A stretch of 64,000 nt of DNA from Nocardioides sp. IC4_145 (lineage in GTDB: Bacteria > Actinomycetota > Actinomycetes > Propionibacteriales > Nocardioidaceae): NCBI RefSeq assembly GCF_011250565.1, contig NZ_JAANMS010000001.1, positions 186,001 through 250,000 of the forward strand, in the 5' to 3' direction. This document shows positions 1 through 9,209 of this stretch, piece by piece (position 1 is the first letter of the stretch; every line of letters begins with the position of its first letter). Under the pieces are notes generated by a model. It was not told the origin of the DNA, did no database searches, and saw nothing but the letters and a program-made list of their open reading frames with translations. The position numbers and the translations under genes are program-made.

Positions 1-1112
1 ACGCCCTTGGGGTCGGCGTCCCACGTGGGCAGCACGTCGTCGAGGCCCTCGGGGAGCGCACGGGTCTGCATCCGCTCCCACACCGCGACGGTCTCGGGCG
101 AGGCCGCGGCCTTCCACTCCGCGAACCGCTGCTCCCACTCGGCCTGCTGCTCCTTGCCGCGGGCCACGAGCGAGCGGGTGTGCTCGATGACGTCCTCCGG
201 CACCGCGAAGTGCTCGGCCGGGTCGAGGCCGAGGATCTCCTTGGTCGCCGCGACCTCCTCCTCGCCGAGGGCGGAGCCGTGGGACTTGCCGGTGCCCTGG
301 GCGTTCGGCGCGGGCCAGGCGATGACGGTGCGCAGCACGATCAGGCTCGGCTGGTCGGTGACCTCGGCCGCGGCCTGGACCGCCGCGTGCAGGGCGGGCA
401 CGTCCTCGACGTAGGTCGTCGCGTCCTGCGTCCAGTCGACGGTCTGCACGTGCCAGCCGTACGACTCGTAGCGCTTGGCGACGTCCTCGGTGAACGCGAT
501 GTCGGTGTCGCCCTCGATCGAGATCCGGTTGGCGTCGTAGATGACGGTGAGGTTGCCCAGCTGCTGGGTGCCGGCGATCGAGGAGGCCTCGGCGCTCACG
601 CCCTCCTGGAGGTCGCCGTCGCTGCAGATCGCGTAGACGTGGTGGTCGAAGAGCGACTCGCCCTCGCCCGGGTCCAGCAGGCCGCGCTCACGGCGCGCCG
701 CCATCGCCATGCCGACCGCATTGGCGACGCCCTGGCCCAGCGGGCCGGTCGTGGTCTCGACGCCGGCGGTGTGGCCGTACTCCGGGTGGCCGGGGGTCTT
801 CGAGCCCCACGTGCGCAGGGTCTTGATGTCCTCGATCTCCAGGCCCCAGCCGCCCATGAAGAGCTGCAGGTAGAGCGTGATTGAGCTGTGGCCGGCCGAG
901 AGCACGAAGCGGTCCCGCGCGTGCCAGTGGGGGTCGGCGGGGTTGTGGCGCATGACCTTCTGGAACAGCAGGTACGCCGCGGGCGCCAGGCTCATCGCCG
1001 TGCCGGGGTGGCCGTTGCCCACCTTCTGCACCGCGTCCATCGCCAGGGCCCGGACGGTGTCCACCGCCTTGTCGTCGAGGTCGCTCCACTCGAGGTCGGG
1101 CACAGTCGTCAC
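1..1112 (-). CDS. tkt: Transketolase, N-terminal part (cut by window edge)
   Basis: Thiamine-diphosphate enzyme of the non-oxidative pentose phosphate pathway that moves two-carbon ketol units between sugar phosphates. About 370 residues are visible, covering the N-terminal cofactor domain and a little beyond; the family is usually near 700 residues, so roughly half is missing past base 1. Visible motifs include GHPG at residues 34-37 and the cofactor motif DGDLQEG near residue 163. The start is GTG at 1112, preceded by a GAAAGG ribosome site. It is divergent from ctaB, the same tkt/ctaB arrangement seen in mycobacteria. The identification is secure. Confidence 0.95.
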   Translation of the reverse strand, partial: MTTVPDLEWSDLDDKAVDTVRALAMDAVQKVGNGHPGTAMSLAPAAYLLFQKVMRHNPADPHWHARDRFVLSAGHSSITLYLQLFMGGWGLEIEDIKTLRTWGSKTPGHPEYGHTAGVETTTGPLGQGVANAVGMAMAARRERGLLDPGEGESLFDHHVYAICSDGDLQEGVSAEASSIAGTQQLGNLTVIYDANRISIEGDTDIAFTEDVAKRYESYGWHVQTVDWTQDATTYVEDVPALHAAVQAAAEVTDQPSLIVLRTVIAWPAPNAQGTGKSHGSALGEEEVAATKEILGLDPAEHFAVPEDVIEHTRSLVARGKEQQAEWEQRFAEWKAAASPETVAVWERMQTRALPEGLDDVLPTWDADPKG

Positions 1113-1170
1113 GAGGAACCTTTCGGGGTGGGGATCAGCTGAGGTCGAGCCGGGATCAGGCCGCGGGAGA

Positions 1171-1215
1171 GACCGCTCACACCCGCGAGCGGTCGGGCTC
1201 GGGCGTTTCCGAGCC
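1171..1215. promoter_or_regulatory. Two adjacent perfect inverted repeats between tkt and ctaB
   Basis: GACCGCTC at 1171-1178 pairs with GAGCGGTC at 1187-1194. GGCTCGG at 1196-1202 pairs with CCGAGCC at 1209-1215. They lie between the divergent tkt and ctaB starts, upstream of the likely ctaB -10 box, so operator sites are a possible role. No regulator is recognised. Confidence 0.4.
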
Positions 1216-1231
1216 TACTGACCCCCGGGGC

Positions 1232-1237
1232 TAGACT
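1232..1237 (+). promoter_or_regulatory. Likely -10 box of ctaB (TAGACT)
   Basis: TAGACT matches the actinobacterial TANNNT -10 pattern found before many genes here. Transcription would begin near 1245, leaving a leader of about 30 bases with GAGGAC as ribosome site before GTG 1277. Confidence 0.5.
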
Positions 1238-1276
1238 CACACTCGCTCCACGCTCCCGATCCCACCCGAGGACAAC

Positions 1277-2233
1277 GTGACCCACGTCGGCCAGTCGGCC
1301 ACCGCTCCCGAGCGGCACGAGTCCGGCGAGCCGACCCCGAGGGCGACGGTGCGCGACGTCGTCGCGGCGTACGTCGGGCTCACCAAGCCGCGCGTCATCG
1401 AGCTGCTCCTGCTCACCACCGTGCCGGTCATGTTCTTCGCCGACCGTGGGATCCCCGAGCTGGGCCTGGTGCTCGCGACCGTCGTCGGCGGGACGTTCTC
1501 GGCCGGGTCCGCCTCGGTCTTCAACTGCGTCTACGACCGCGACATCGACGAGCAGATGCGGCGCACCCGTCGCCGCGCGCTGCCGCGGCACATCGTCTCG
1601 CCGGGCGCGGCGCTGGTCTTCGGCTTCGTGCTCGCGGTGCTCTCGACCGTGGTGCTGCTGGTGTGGGTCAACCCGCTGTCGGCGGCGCTCTCGCTGGGCG
1701 CCAACGCGTTCTACGTCTTCGTCTACACGATGCTGCTCAAGCGCCGCACCACCCAGAACATCGTCTGGGGCGGGCTGGCCGGCTGCTTCCCGGCGCTCAT
1801 CGGCTGGACCGCGGTCACCGGCGAGCTGTCGTGGGTGCCGGTCGTGCTGTTCATGGTGGTCTTCTTCTGGACGCCGCCGCACACCTGGGCGCTCGCGCTG
1901 CGCTACCGCGAGGACTACGCGAACGTCGACGTGCCGATGCTGCCCGTGGTCAAGCCGGCCCGTGAGGTCGGCCGGCAGATCGTGATCTACAGCTGGGTCA
2001 TGGTCGCGACCTCGCTGCTGCTGTGGCCGGTCGCCGGAACCGGCGCGGCGTATCCCGTCGCGGCCGCCGTCCTCGGCGCCGTCTTCCTGCTCGAGGCGCA
2101 CCGCATGCACGCCCGCTCCCGCGGCACCGAGGACCTCGGGACCATCCAGCCGATGCGGCTGTTCCACTCCTCGAACCTCTACCTCTCGCTCCTCTTCGTC
2201 GCCGTCGCGCTCGACCCGCTGATCTCCCGCTAG
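1277..2233 (+). CDS. ctaB: Protoheme IX farnesyltransferase (heme O synthase)
   Basis: Integral membrane UbiA-superfamily prenyltransferase that adds a farnesyl group to heme B to give heme O, the precursor of heme A in cytochrome aa3. It has 318 residues, normal for the family, and is rich in membrane segments. The polyprenyl-diphosphate/Mg motif NCVYDRDID lies at about residues 82-90, followed by the basic run RRTRRR; the second conserved motif, YREDYANVDVPMLP, is near residues 211-224. The start is GTG 1277 with GAGGAC upstream. ctaA, the next enzyme of the pathway, lies 2.7 kb downstream on the other strand. Confidence 0.96.
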   Translation: MTHVGQSATAPERHESGEPTPRATVRDVVAAYVGLTKPRVIELLLLTTVPVMFFADRGIPELGLVLATVVGGTFSAGSASVFNCVYDRDIDEQMRRTRRRALPRHIVSPGAALVFGFVLAVLSTVVLLVWVNPLSAALSLGANAFYVFVYTMLLKRRTTQNIVWGGLAGCFPALIGWTAVTGELSWVPVVLFMVVFFWTPPHTWALALRYREDYANVDVPMLPVVKPAREVGRQIVIYSWVMVATSLLLWPVAGTGAAYPVAAAVLGAVFLLEAHRMHARSRGTEDLGTIQPMRLFHSSNLYLSLLFVAVALDPLISR

Positions 2234-2279
2234 GCGGCGGTCCCGGCCGGCTGAGGAAGCCGTGGCGGCGCCGGGGTCC

Positions 2280-2319
2280 GGCTGGTCGAGGAAGGCGCGC
2301 TAGCGCCTGTCTCGAGACC
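2280..2319. repeat. Dispersed ~40-bp element, family GGCTGGTCGAGG, copy 1
   Basis: This copy begins GGCTGGTCGAGGAAGG and ends CTCGAGACC, with the central inverted repeat GGCGC-GCTA-GCGCC. Related copies are at 19004-19043 and 52230-52268, with degenerate arms at 54339-54432. It follows the ctaB stop by 46 bases, so it may also help end transcription. Confidence 0.7.
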
Positions 2320-2585
2320 TGCCCGCGTCTGCGAGGCCGGTGTCGCCGCCCTGCGGCTGCGGGGCGCCTCCGGCTCACTTCCTCGCCGTGCCGGCCTTCC
2401 CCGCTTCGCTCCTCCAGACCGCCACGCCTCCGATCTACGTTCGCCCTCCGGCGCCCCGCCGCCTTCGTGCTCGACCTGCGGATCGTTAAGTGGTCCAGAC
2501 CGGTCGTGACTGCCCGGCCTACCTGCGGTTTCCCGGAGCGGGCATCCCCCGAACGGGTGGTTCCGGTCACGTTCATGTGTCAGCC
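2320..2585. other. Non-coding stretch, nothing recognised
   Basis: Between the repeat after ctaB and the hairpin region before the glycosyltransferase I see no supported gene, RNA or known element. Short open frames here lack ribosome sites and family resemblance. The promoter for the downstream genes probably lies towards the right end, but no convincing -10/-35 pair stands out. Confidence 0.5.
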
Positions 2586-2636
2586 GTGACTATGGCGGGC
2601 ATGGCCCGTTGTGACTATGTCGCACCTTGGGTGCGA
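2586..2636 (+). promoter_or_regulatory. Direct repeats and two hairpins upstream of the GT2 operon
   Basis: GTGACTATG occurs at 2586-2594 and again at 2611-2619, a 25-base period. Each is followed by a hairpin: CGGGC-ATG-GCCCG at 2596-2608 and TCGCACC-TTG-GGTGCGA at 2620-2636, both perfect. This could be a tandem operator or a structured RNA leader. It does not match the c-di-GMP or c-di-AMP riboswitch patterns I know. Confidence 0.4.
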
Positions 2637-2685
2637 GCCGCGCTCCAAGGGGGAGGTACGCGGCGTCTGAACTGGGGGGTTCACG

Positions 2686-2835
2686 ATGTCTCACGCTGTC
2701 CTGGTGCCAGATGGCACCTCACGTCTTCCTGATCGGGAGACCGCTCCGGAGACGCAGGCCGTCGACGACCCGGGCTGGTGCAGCCTGTGCTGGGTCGTCC
2801 ACCGGTCGGTCTCCGCGCCCGCCAGCCGCCCCTGA
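2686..2835 (+). CDS. Possible 49-residue leader protein before the GT2 synthase
   Basis: An ATG frame preceded by GGGGGG (2674-2679) and ending in TGA inside the CCTGAGGGGG that serves as ribosome site of the next gene. The product starts MSHAVLVPDG, is hydrophilic, and contains WCSLCW (two Cys) near residues 34-39. I recognise no family. The stop sits 14 bases before the synthase ATG, an arrangement suited to translational coupling. It may be a real small protein, a regulatory leader, or chance. Confidence 0.35.
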   Translation: MSHAVLVPDGTSRLPDRETAPETQAVDDPGWCSLCWVVHRSVSAPASRP

Positions 2836-2849
2836 GGGGGCGGCACGCG

Positions 2850-3884
2850 ATGGGCGCGACCTGCATCGCCCTGGTGCCCGCCTACAACGAGGAAGCGGGC
2901 ATCGCACAGACCATCGAGTCGCTGCTGAACCAGACGCGGCGGCCCGACCTGGTCGTCGTCGTGGCGAACAACTGCACCGACCGCACGGTGGAGATCGCCC
3001 GCACCTACCCGGTGCAGGTGGTCGACATGTGGCGGAACCCGGACAAGAAGGCCGGGGCGATGAACTTCGCCTGGGAGCAGTACGCCGCCGGGCACGACTT
3101 CGTGTTCACGATGGACGCCGACACCGAGCTGGCGCCGGACGCGATCAAGCACCTGGTCGCCGACCTCGAGGCCGACACCGGCCTCGGGGCGGTGTGCGCG
3201 CGGTACTGGGCCAAGGAGGGCGAGGGCCTGGTGTGGCGGCTCCAGAGGCTGGAGTACGCCCGCTTCGACGACACCCGTGACCTGCGCGGCTGGAAGGTGC
3301 AGGTCGCCTCGGGTGCCGCGGTGATGTACCGCAACGAGGCACTGCTCCAGGTCTGCCGCGAGCTGGGACGCCCCACCCCGTGGGACGGCACCAGCCTGAT
3401 CGAGGACTACGCGCTGACGCTCGACCTCAAGACCGTGGGGTGGCGGGTCGCGGCGTCGTCGACGGCCCACGTCCACACCGACACCCCGGCGACGTTCGGC
3501 GAGCTGTGGCAGCAGCGGCTCCGCTGGTGCCGGGGCGGGATCGACGAGGTCCGCAAGCGGGGCTGGACGCCGGCGACCCGGCGCGACATCGGCGCCTACG
3601 GGTTCTTCGGGTTCTCGACCTTGATGCGAGTGCTGTTCGTGGTCTTCCTCGTCCTGCTGCTCGTCAACGACGGTTCCTGGCGCTTCGCGCTGGTGGGGCT
3701 CATCCCGCTGGCCGTCATGTTCCTCGAGCGCGTCACCAGCTTCATGCGTCTGTCCGGCAAGTCGTGGCGCGACTGGTCGGTCGTCGTGGTGGTCCTCGTC
3801 GAGGACGCCTACGGCCTCTTCCTGGAGGCCTGCACGTTCAAAGCGATCTACAACAGCCTGCGCACCCGGCGCCAGGCGTGGTAA
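2850..3884 (+). CDS. Family 2 processive glycosyltransferase (polysaccharide synthase type)
   Basis: Membrane glycosyltransferase that probably polymerises a beta-linked polysaccharide on the inner face of the membrane. Its 344 residues contain the nucleotide-sugar motif DAD at 89-91, the catalytic ED at 185-186 and the processive signature QRLRW at 222-226, as in the NodC, PgaC/IcaA, chitin and hyaluronan synthase group. Hydrophobic segments lie at about 250-270, 277-297 and 310-330. ATG 2850 is chosen because GAGGGGG lies nine bases upstream; the open frame extends upstream without a ribosome site. A polysaccharide deacetylase follows after 16 bases, which suggests an N-acetylglucosamine-type polymer, but the substrate is inferred. 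Confidence 0.85.
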   Translation: MGATCIALVPAYNEEAGIAQTIESLLNQTRRPDLVVVVANNCTDRTVEIARTYPVQVVDMWRNPDKKAGAMNFAWEQYAAGHDFVFTMDADTELAPDAIKHLVADLEADTGLGAVCARYWAKEGEGLVWRLQRLEYARFDDTRDLRGWKVQVASGAAVMYRNEALLQVCRELGRPTPWDGTSLIEDYALTLDLKTVGWRVAASSTAHVHTDTPATFGELWQQRLRWCRGGIDEVRKRGWTPATRRDIGAYGFFGFSTLMRVLFVVFLVLLLVNDGSWRFALVGLIPLAVMFLERVTSFMRLSGKSWRDWSVVVVVLVEDAYGLFLEACTFKAIYNSLRTRRQAW

Positions 3885-3900
3885 CCGGAAGGATCTCGAG

Positions 3901-4872
3901 ATGTCTGTAGCCGTGCCCACCTCTGTGGACGGCGGACTCGGCGGCGGGGGCGCGGTCGGCGCGGCCGGCGCCGGCGCCGCAGCCGCGAGCGGAGCGCCCG
4001 ACTGGCTGGTGTGGCTGCTCATCGGCTTCACCGTCCTGATGCTGACCTGGTTGATCTGGCGCGTGGGCAAGCGCGGAGGCAAGCGCGCTCCGCTCACGCT
4101 GGCCGTCGTCCTGCTCGTCGGGGTGGGTGCCGTCGTGGTCACCCGGCCGGCGCCCGAGACCGCCGCGGCGGTCGACCGGCAGGCGGCGACCGTCGCGCAG
4201 GAGGCCGCTGCCCGCGGGAAGGTGGCTGCCGGGTCCGAGGGGATGGTGGGGCTGTCCTTCGACGACGGCCCCTCGCCCGAGGTCACCCCGGCCATCCTGC
4301 GGATCCTGCGCCAGCAGGGGGTCCGCGCGACGTTCTTCCTGCAGGGCACCGAGGTCAAGAAGCACCCGGACCTGGTCCGGGCCATCCAGCGTGACGGCCA
4401 CGTGATCGGCAACCACTCCTACAACCACCCGGACTTCTCCACGCTGACCTACGACCAGGCGCGGCAGTCCATCGAGTGGACCAACAACCTCATCGAGCGT
4501 GTCACCGGCGAGCGGCCGACGCTGTTCCGCTACCCGTTCGGCAACTCCAACCCGGAGACCGACCGGGCGGTCCGCGACCTGGGGATGTGGGACGTCCTGT
4601 GGCACTGGAGCGAGCCGGGGACCGGCGACTTCGAGTGCCCGGGCTGGAAGGAGGTCGAGCGCTACGCGATCAACCAGCTGGCCGACCAGGCGATCATCCT
4701 GCTGCACGACGGCAACGACGTGATCGGGTGCGGTGAGAAGCAGCTGAAGTACCTCGACCGGCTGATCCGCACCGCGCGCCAGGCCGGTTACGACTTCGGC
4801 ACGATCGCCACCGCTGACGGCCCGAGCCACATCAACCAGGACTCGTGGGTCCAGGTGGTGGCGCCGGAGTAG
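3901..4872 (+). CDS. Membrane-anchored polysaccharide deacetylase (NodB domain, CE4)
   Basis: Predicted metal-dependent N-deacetylase acting on an acetylated polysaccharide outside the membrane. Of 323 residues, the first 90 are low-complexity plus two membrane segments (about 35-54 and 65-80). The NodB domain follows with motif 1 SFDDGPSP (Asp121-Asp122), motif 2 HSYNH (His172, His176), motif 3 RYPFG from Arg210, and LLHDG with His269. All key catalytic and metal-binding positions are present. The ribosome site GGAAGG precedes ATG 3901. Directly following a NodC/PgaC-like synthase, it probably modifies that product; peptidoglycan is an alternative substrate. Confidence 0.88.
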   Translation: MSVAVPTSVDGGLGGGGAVGAAGAGAAAASGAPDWLVWLLIGFTVLMLTWLIWRVGKRGGKRAPLTLAVVLLVGVGAVVVTRPAPETAAAVDRQAATVAQEAAARGKVAAGSEGMVGLSFDDGPSPEVTPAILRILRQQGVRATFFLQGTEVKKHPDLVRAIQRDGHVIGNHSYNHPDFSTLTYDQARQSIEWTNNLIERVTGERPTLFRYPFGNSNPETDRAVRDLGMWDVLWHWSEPGTGDFECPGWKEVERYAINQLADQAIILLHDGNDVIGCGEKQLKYLDRLIRTARQAGYDFGTIATADGPSHINQDSWVQVVAPE

Positions 4873-4911
4873 CACCGGCCCCGGCCGGCGCCCCGGCGTA
4901 CGACGTCCGCG

Positions 4912-5868
<957 letters not shown>

Positions 5869-5873
5869 GCTTC

Positions 5874-6664
5874 TCACTCCCACTTGAACGTCCGGGCGGT
5901 CAGCACCGTGCCGACCACCGCCCACCCGGCGAGGGTGAGAAGCGCCACGGGCGCGAGGACGCCGTCGACCAGCGCGTCGCGCATCGCGCCGCCGAGGGCG
6001 CCCGACGGCAGCCACTGCACGACGTCGCCGAAGGACCCGTACGCCGACGCCGGCAGCACCACGGCGCCGCCGGCCATGAGCAGCAGGTAGACCAGGTTCG
6101 CGGCGGCCAGGGTGGCCTCCGCGCGCAGCGAGCCGGCGAGGAAGAGGCCCAGCGCGGCGAACGCGGCGGTCCCGAGGAGCACCGCCAGCAGGGCTCCGAG
6201 CACCGCGCCGACCCCGCCGGCCGGGTCCCAGCCCATCGCCAGCGCGACGGCCGAGATCACCGCGACCTGGAGCGCCTCGACCGCGACCAGCGCACCGACC
6301 TTGCCCGCGAGCAGGCCGGACCGGGGGAGCGGGGAGGTGCCGAGGCGCTTGAGGACGCCGTAGCGCCGCTCGAAACCGGTCGCGATCGCCAGCGAGGTGA
6401 ACGCCGTCGACATCACCGCCAGCGCCAGCACGCCCGGCGTGAACACGTCGATCGCGCGGCCGGTGAGCTCGAGGTCGACCCGGTCCGCGCCCTTGACGGC
6501 GCCGACCAGGACGATGACGGGGATGACGACGGCCAGCAGCAGCTGCTCGCCGTTGCGCAGCATGAGCCGCGCCTCCATCGAGGCCTGCGCGCGGACCTGG
6601 CTCAGCCAGGGCGCGCCACCGGGCCGCGGGGTCCAGTCGGTGGTGGGGGTCGGGCTCGTCGTGC

Positions 6665-6668
<4 letters not shown>
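5874..6668 (-). CDS. ABC-2 type transporter permease
   Basis: Membrane half of an ABC exporter, 264 residues with about six hydrophobic helices and a soluble N-terminal stretch of about 35 residues. ATG 6668 overlaps the stop of the ATPase gene (ATGA), so the two are translationally coupled. The same permease-ATPase pair stands next to ctaA in mycobacteria and streptomycetes, where the substrate is unclear; heme or a lipid has been considered only because of the neighbours. No substrate can be read from the sequence. Confidence 0.85.
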
Positions 6669-7603
<935 letters not shown>

Positions 7604-7609
7604 CGCACC

Positions 7610-7615
7610 AGTCTA
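7610..7615 (-). promoter_or_regulatory. -10 box TAGACT for the ABC/ctaA operon
   Basis: TAGACT on the minus strand ends six bases before GTG 7603, predicting a leaderless transcript. It faces the promoter at 7681 in a compact divergent region. Confidence 0.55.
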
Positions 7616-7680
7616 GGAAACCGCCCCCGCCCCGACCTCGCCGGGCGGGGCGCGACCGCGCAGCCCGCTGCCCGACGGCT

Positions 7681-7686
7681 TAGGGT
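7681..7686 (+). promoter_or_regulatory. -10 box TAGGGT for small membrane protein gene
   Basis: TAGGGT followed by seven bases and GTG 7694; a leaderless start is predicted. Confidence 0.55.
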
Positions 7687-7693
7687 TCGAGCC

Positions 7694-8056
7694 GTGAACG
7701 CGGTGCTCCTCTGGCTCGTGCTGGCCACGTCGGTGGTCGCCCTGGTGATGGTCGTCGTCCACCTGGTGCGCGACGAGACCGCCGGCGACCCGACGTTCCT
7801 GGCGCTCGCCGTGGTCGAGGTCCTTCTGCTGGTGCAGGCGGTCCTGGGCAGCGTGGCGCTCGCGGGCACCGACCGCGAGATCTCCGGGGTCACCTTCGTC
7901 AGCTACCTGTGGTCGATCGTGCTGGTGCTGCCTATCGGCGCCTTCTGGTCGCTGGCCGAGCGCACGCGCGCCGGCACCGCCGTGCTGCTGGTCGCGCTGC
8001 TCACCGTGGTCGCCCTCGAGGTCCGCCTGCAGTCGCTCTGGGCCGTCGGTGGGTGA
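7694..8056 (+). CDS. Small integral membrane protein, four helices
   Basis: A 120-residue protein made almost entirely of four hydrophobic segments (about 3-23, 36-55, 67-86 and 94-110). I recognise no family beyond the actinobacterial small membrane proteins commonly found beside suf operons. GTG 7694 lies seven bases after TAGGGT. Its end overlaps the next membrane gene by eight bases, so the two are coupled and may form one membrane complex. In mycobacteria this spot holds a mannosyltransferase gene. Confidence 0.65.
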   Translation: MNAVLLWLVLATSVVALVMVVVHLVRDETAGDPTFLALAVVEVLLLVQAVLGSVALAGTDREISGVTFVSYLWSIVLVLPIGAFWSLAERTRAGTAVLLVALLTVVALEVRLQSLWAVGG

Positions 8057-8447
8057 GCTCTCCAGCGGCCCGGGCCGCGTGCTGGTGGCGGTGTACGCCG
8101 TGTTCGCGGTCGCCGCGACCGGCCGCTCGCTCGTGCAGCTCGGCACGGACGCCGACCGCGCCCCGCTGGCGTACTCCCTGTCGCTCCTCGCCGCGCTCGT
8201 CTACCTCGCCGCGACCACGTGCCTGCTCGTCGGCGGGCGCCGCGGCTGGTGGGCCGCGCTCGTGGCGGTCGTCGTCGAGGCGGTCGGCGTGCTGGTCGTC
8301 GGAACGCTGTCGTACGTCGCCACCGACCTGTTCCCGGACCGGACCGTGTGGTCGCACTTCGGGCAGGGCTACGGCTTCCTCCCGCTGGTGCTCCCGGTCG
8401 CCGGGCTGGTCTGGCTGCGACGTACGTCACCGGCCCGGAGCAGGTAA
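8049..8447 (+). CDS. Small integral membrane protein
   Basis: A 132-residue protein with four likely membrane segments (about 9-28, 41-61, 67-92 and 111-124). GTG 8049 overlaps the end of the preceding gene by eight bases. It contains no catalytic motif that I recognise. A short inverted repeat follows its stop, and sufR begins 48 bases later, so transcription may or may not continue into the Suf operon. Confidence 0.65.
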   Translation: MGELSSGPGRVLVAVYAVFAVAATGRSLVQLGTDADRAPLAYSLSLLAALVYLAATTCLLVGGRRGWWAALVAVVVEAVGVLVVGTLSYVATDLFPDRTVWSHFGQGYGFLPLVLPVAGLVWLRRTSPARSR

Positions 8448-8452
8448 GGGGA

Positions 8453-8494
8453 GCCTTCCTTGAAGGCGCCTGCGCATTAACGTCACACTGGTGT
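8453..8494. promoter_or_regulatory. Inverted repeats in the sufR upstream region, candidate SufR operator
   Basis: GCCTTC-CTT-GAAGGC (8453-8467) is a perfect inverted repeat just after the stop of the previous gene. ACAC-TG-GTGT (8485-8494) abuts the sufR GTG. SufR proteins repress their own operon by binding inverted repeats close to the start, so one of these is a plausible operator. The first could instead be a terminator. Confidence 0.4.
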
Positions 8495-8495
8495 A

Positions 8496-9209
8496 GTGGA
8501 ATTCGAGGAAGCCCGTCCGGGCGGTGACCAGTCGACGCGCCAGCGCGTCGCCCGGTCGATCCTCGTCGACGGTCCCTCGACCGCCGCGGCCCTGGCGCAG
8601 CGCCTCGCGCTGACGCCGGCCGCGGTGCGCCGCCACCTCGACCAGCTGGTCGAGGAAGGTGCCGTCGAGGCCCGCGAGCCGAACAGCACCGCGGTCCGCG
8701 GTCGCGGTCGCCCGGCGAAGGTGTTCGCGCTGACCTCGGTCGGGCGCGACAGCTTCGACCAGCAGTACGACGACCTGGCCGTGCAGGCCCTGCGCTTCCT
8801 GCGGGAGACCGGCGGAGAGAAGGCCGTCCGGGAATTCGCGGGCCGTCGGGTGGCGTTCATCCAGGAGAGGTTCGGCGAGGTCGCCGAGCAGCACCCGGAG
8901 CTCAGCCCGGTGGAGTCCCTGGCCCGCGTCCTGACCGACGAGGGCTACGCCGCCGCGGTGCGCGAGGGGCCGGTGGGGGAGCAGCTGTGCCAGCAGCACT
9001 GCCCCGTCAGCCACGTGGCGCACGAGTTCCCCCAGCTGTGCGAGGCCGAGACCGAGGCCTTCGCCGCGGTCCTGGGCAGCCACGTCCAGCGCCTGGCCAC
9101 CATCGCCCACGGCGACGGGGTGTGCACGACCTGCATCCCGGCCGGCGCCACCAGCACGAGCACCACCCCGAGCACGTCCATCGAGGAGAAAGGGCAGGTC
9201 ACTTCATGA
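8496..9209 (+). CDS. sufR: Fe-S cluster sensing repressor of the suf operon
   Basis: DeoR/ArsR-like winged-helix regulator of 237 residues. The DNA-binding helices lie in about residues 15-60, followed by a basic wing (RGRGRPAK). The C-terminal half carries cysteines at 165, 169, 182, 210 and 213, suited to holding an Fe-S cluster. Known SufR proteins repress the suf genes while loaded with a cluster and release DNA when it is lost. The stop overlaps the sufB ATG (ATGA), so the repressor is made from the transcript it controls. The start is GTG 8496. Confidence 0.92.
   Translation: MEFEEARPGGDQSTRQRVARSILVDGPSTAAALAQRLALTPAAVRRHLDQLVEEGAVEAREPNSTAVRGRGRPAKVFALTSVGRDSFDQQYDDLAVQALRFLRETGGEKAVREFAGRRVAFIQERFGEVAEQHPELSPVESLARVLTDEGYAAAVREGPVGEQLCQQHCPVSHVAHEFPQLCEAETEAFAAVLGSHVQRLATIAHGDGVCTTCIPAGATSTSTTPSTSIEEKGQVTS

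Noticed and set aside
2586-2636. CRP-type site at TGTGACTATGTCGCACC
   Set aside because: The left half resembles TGTGA, but the right half does not give TCACA at the right spacing; only the direct repeat and hairpins are solid.
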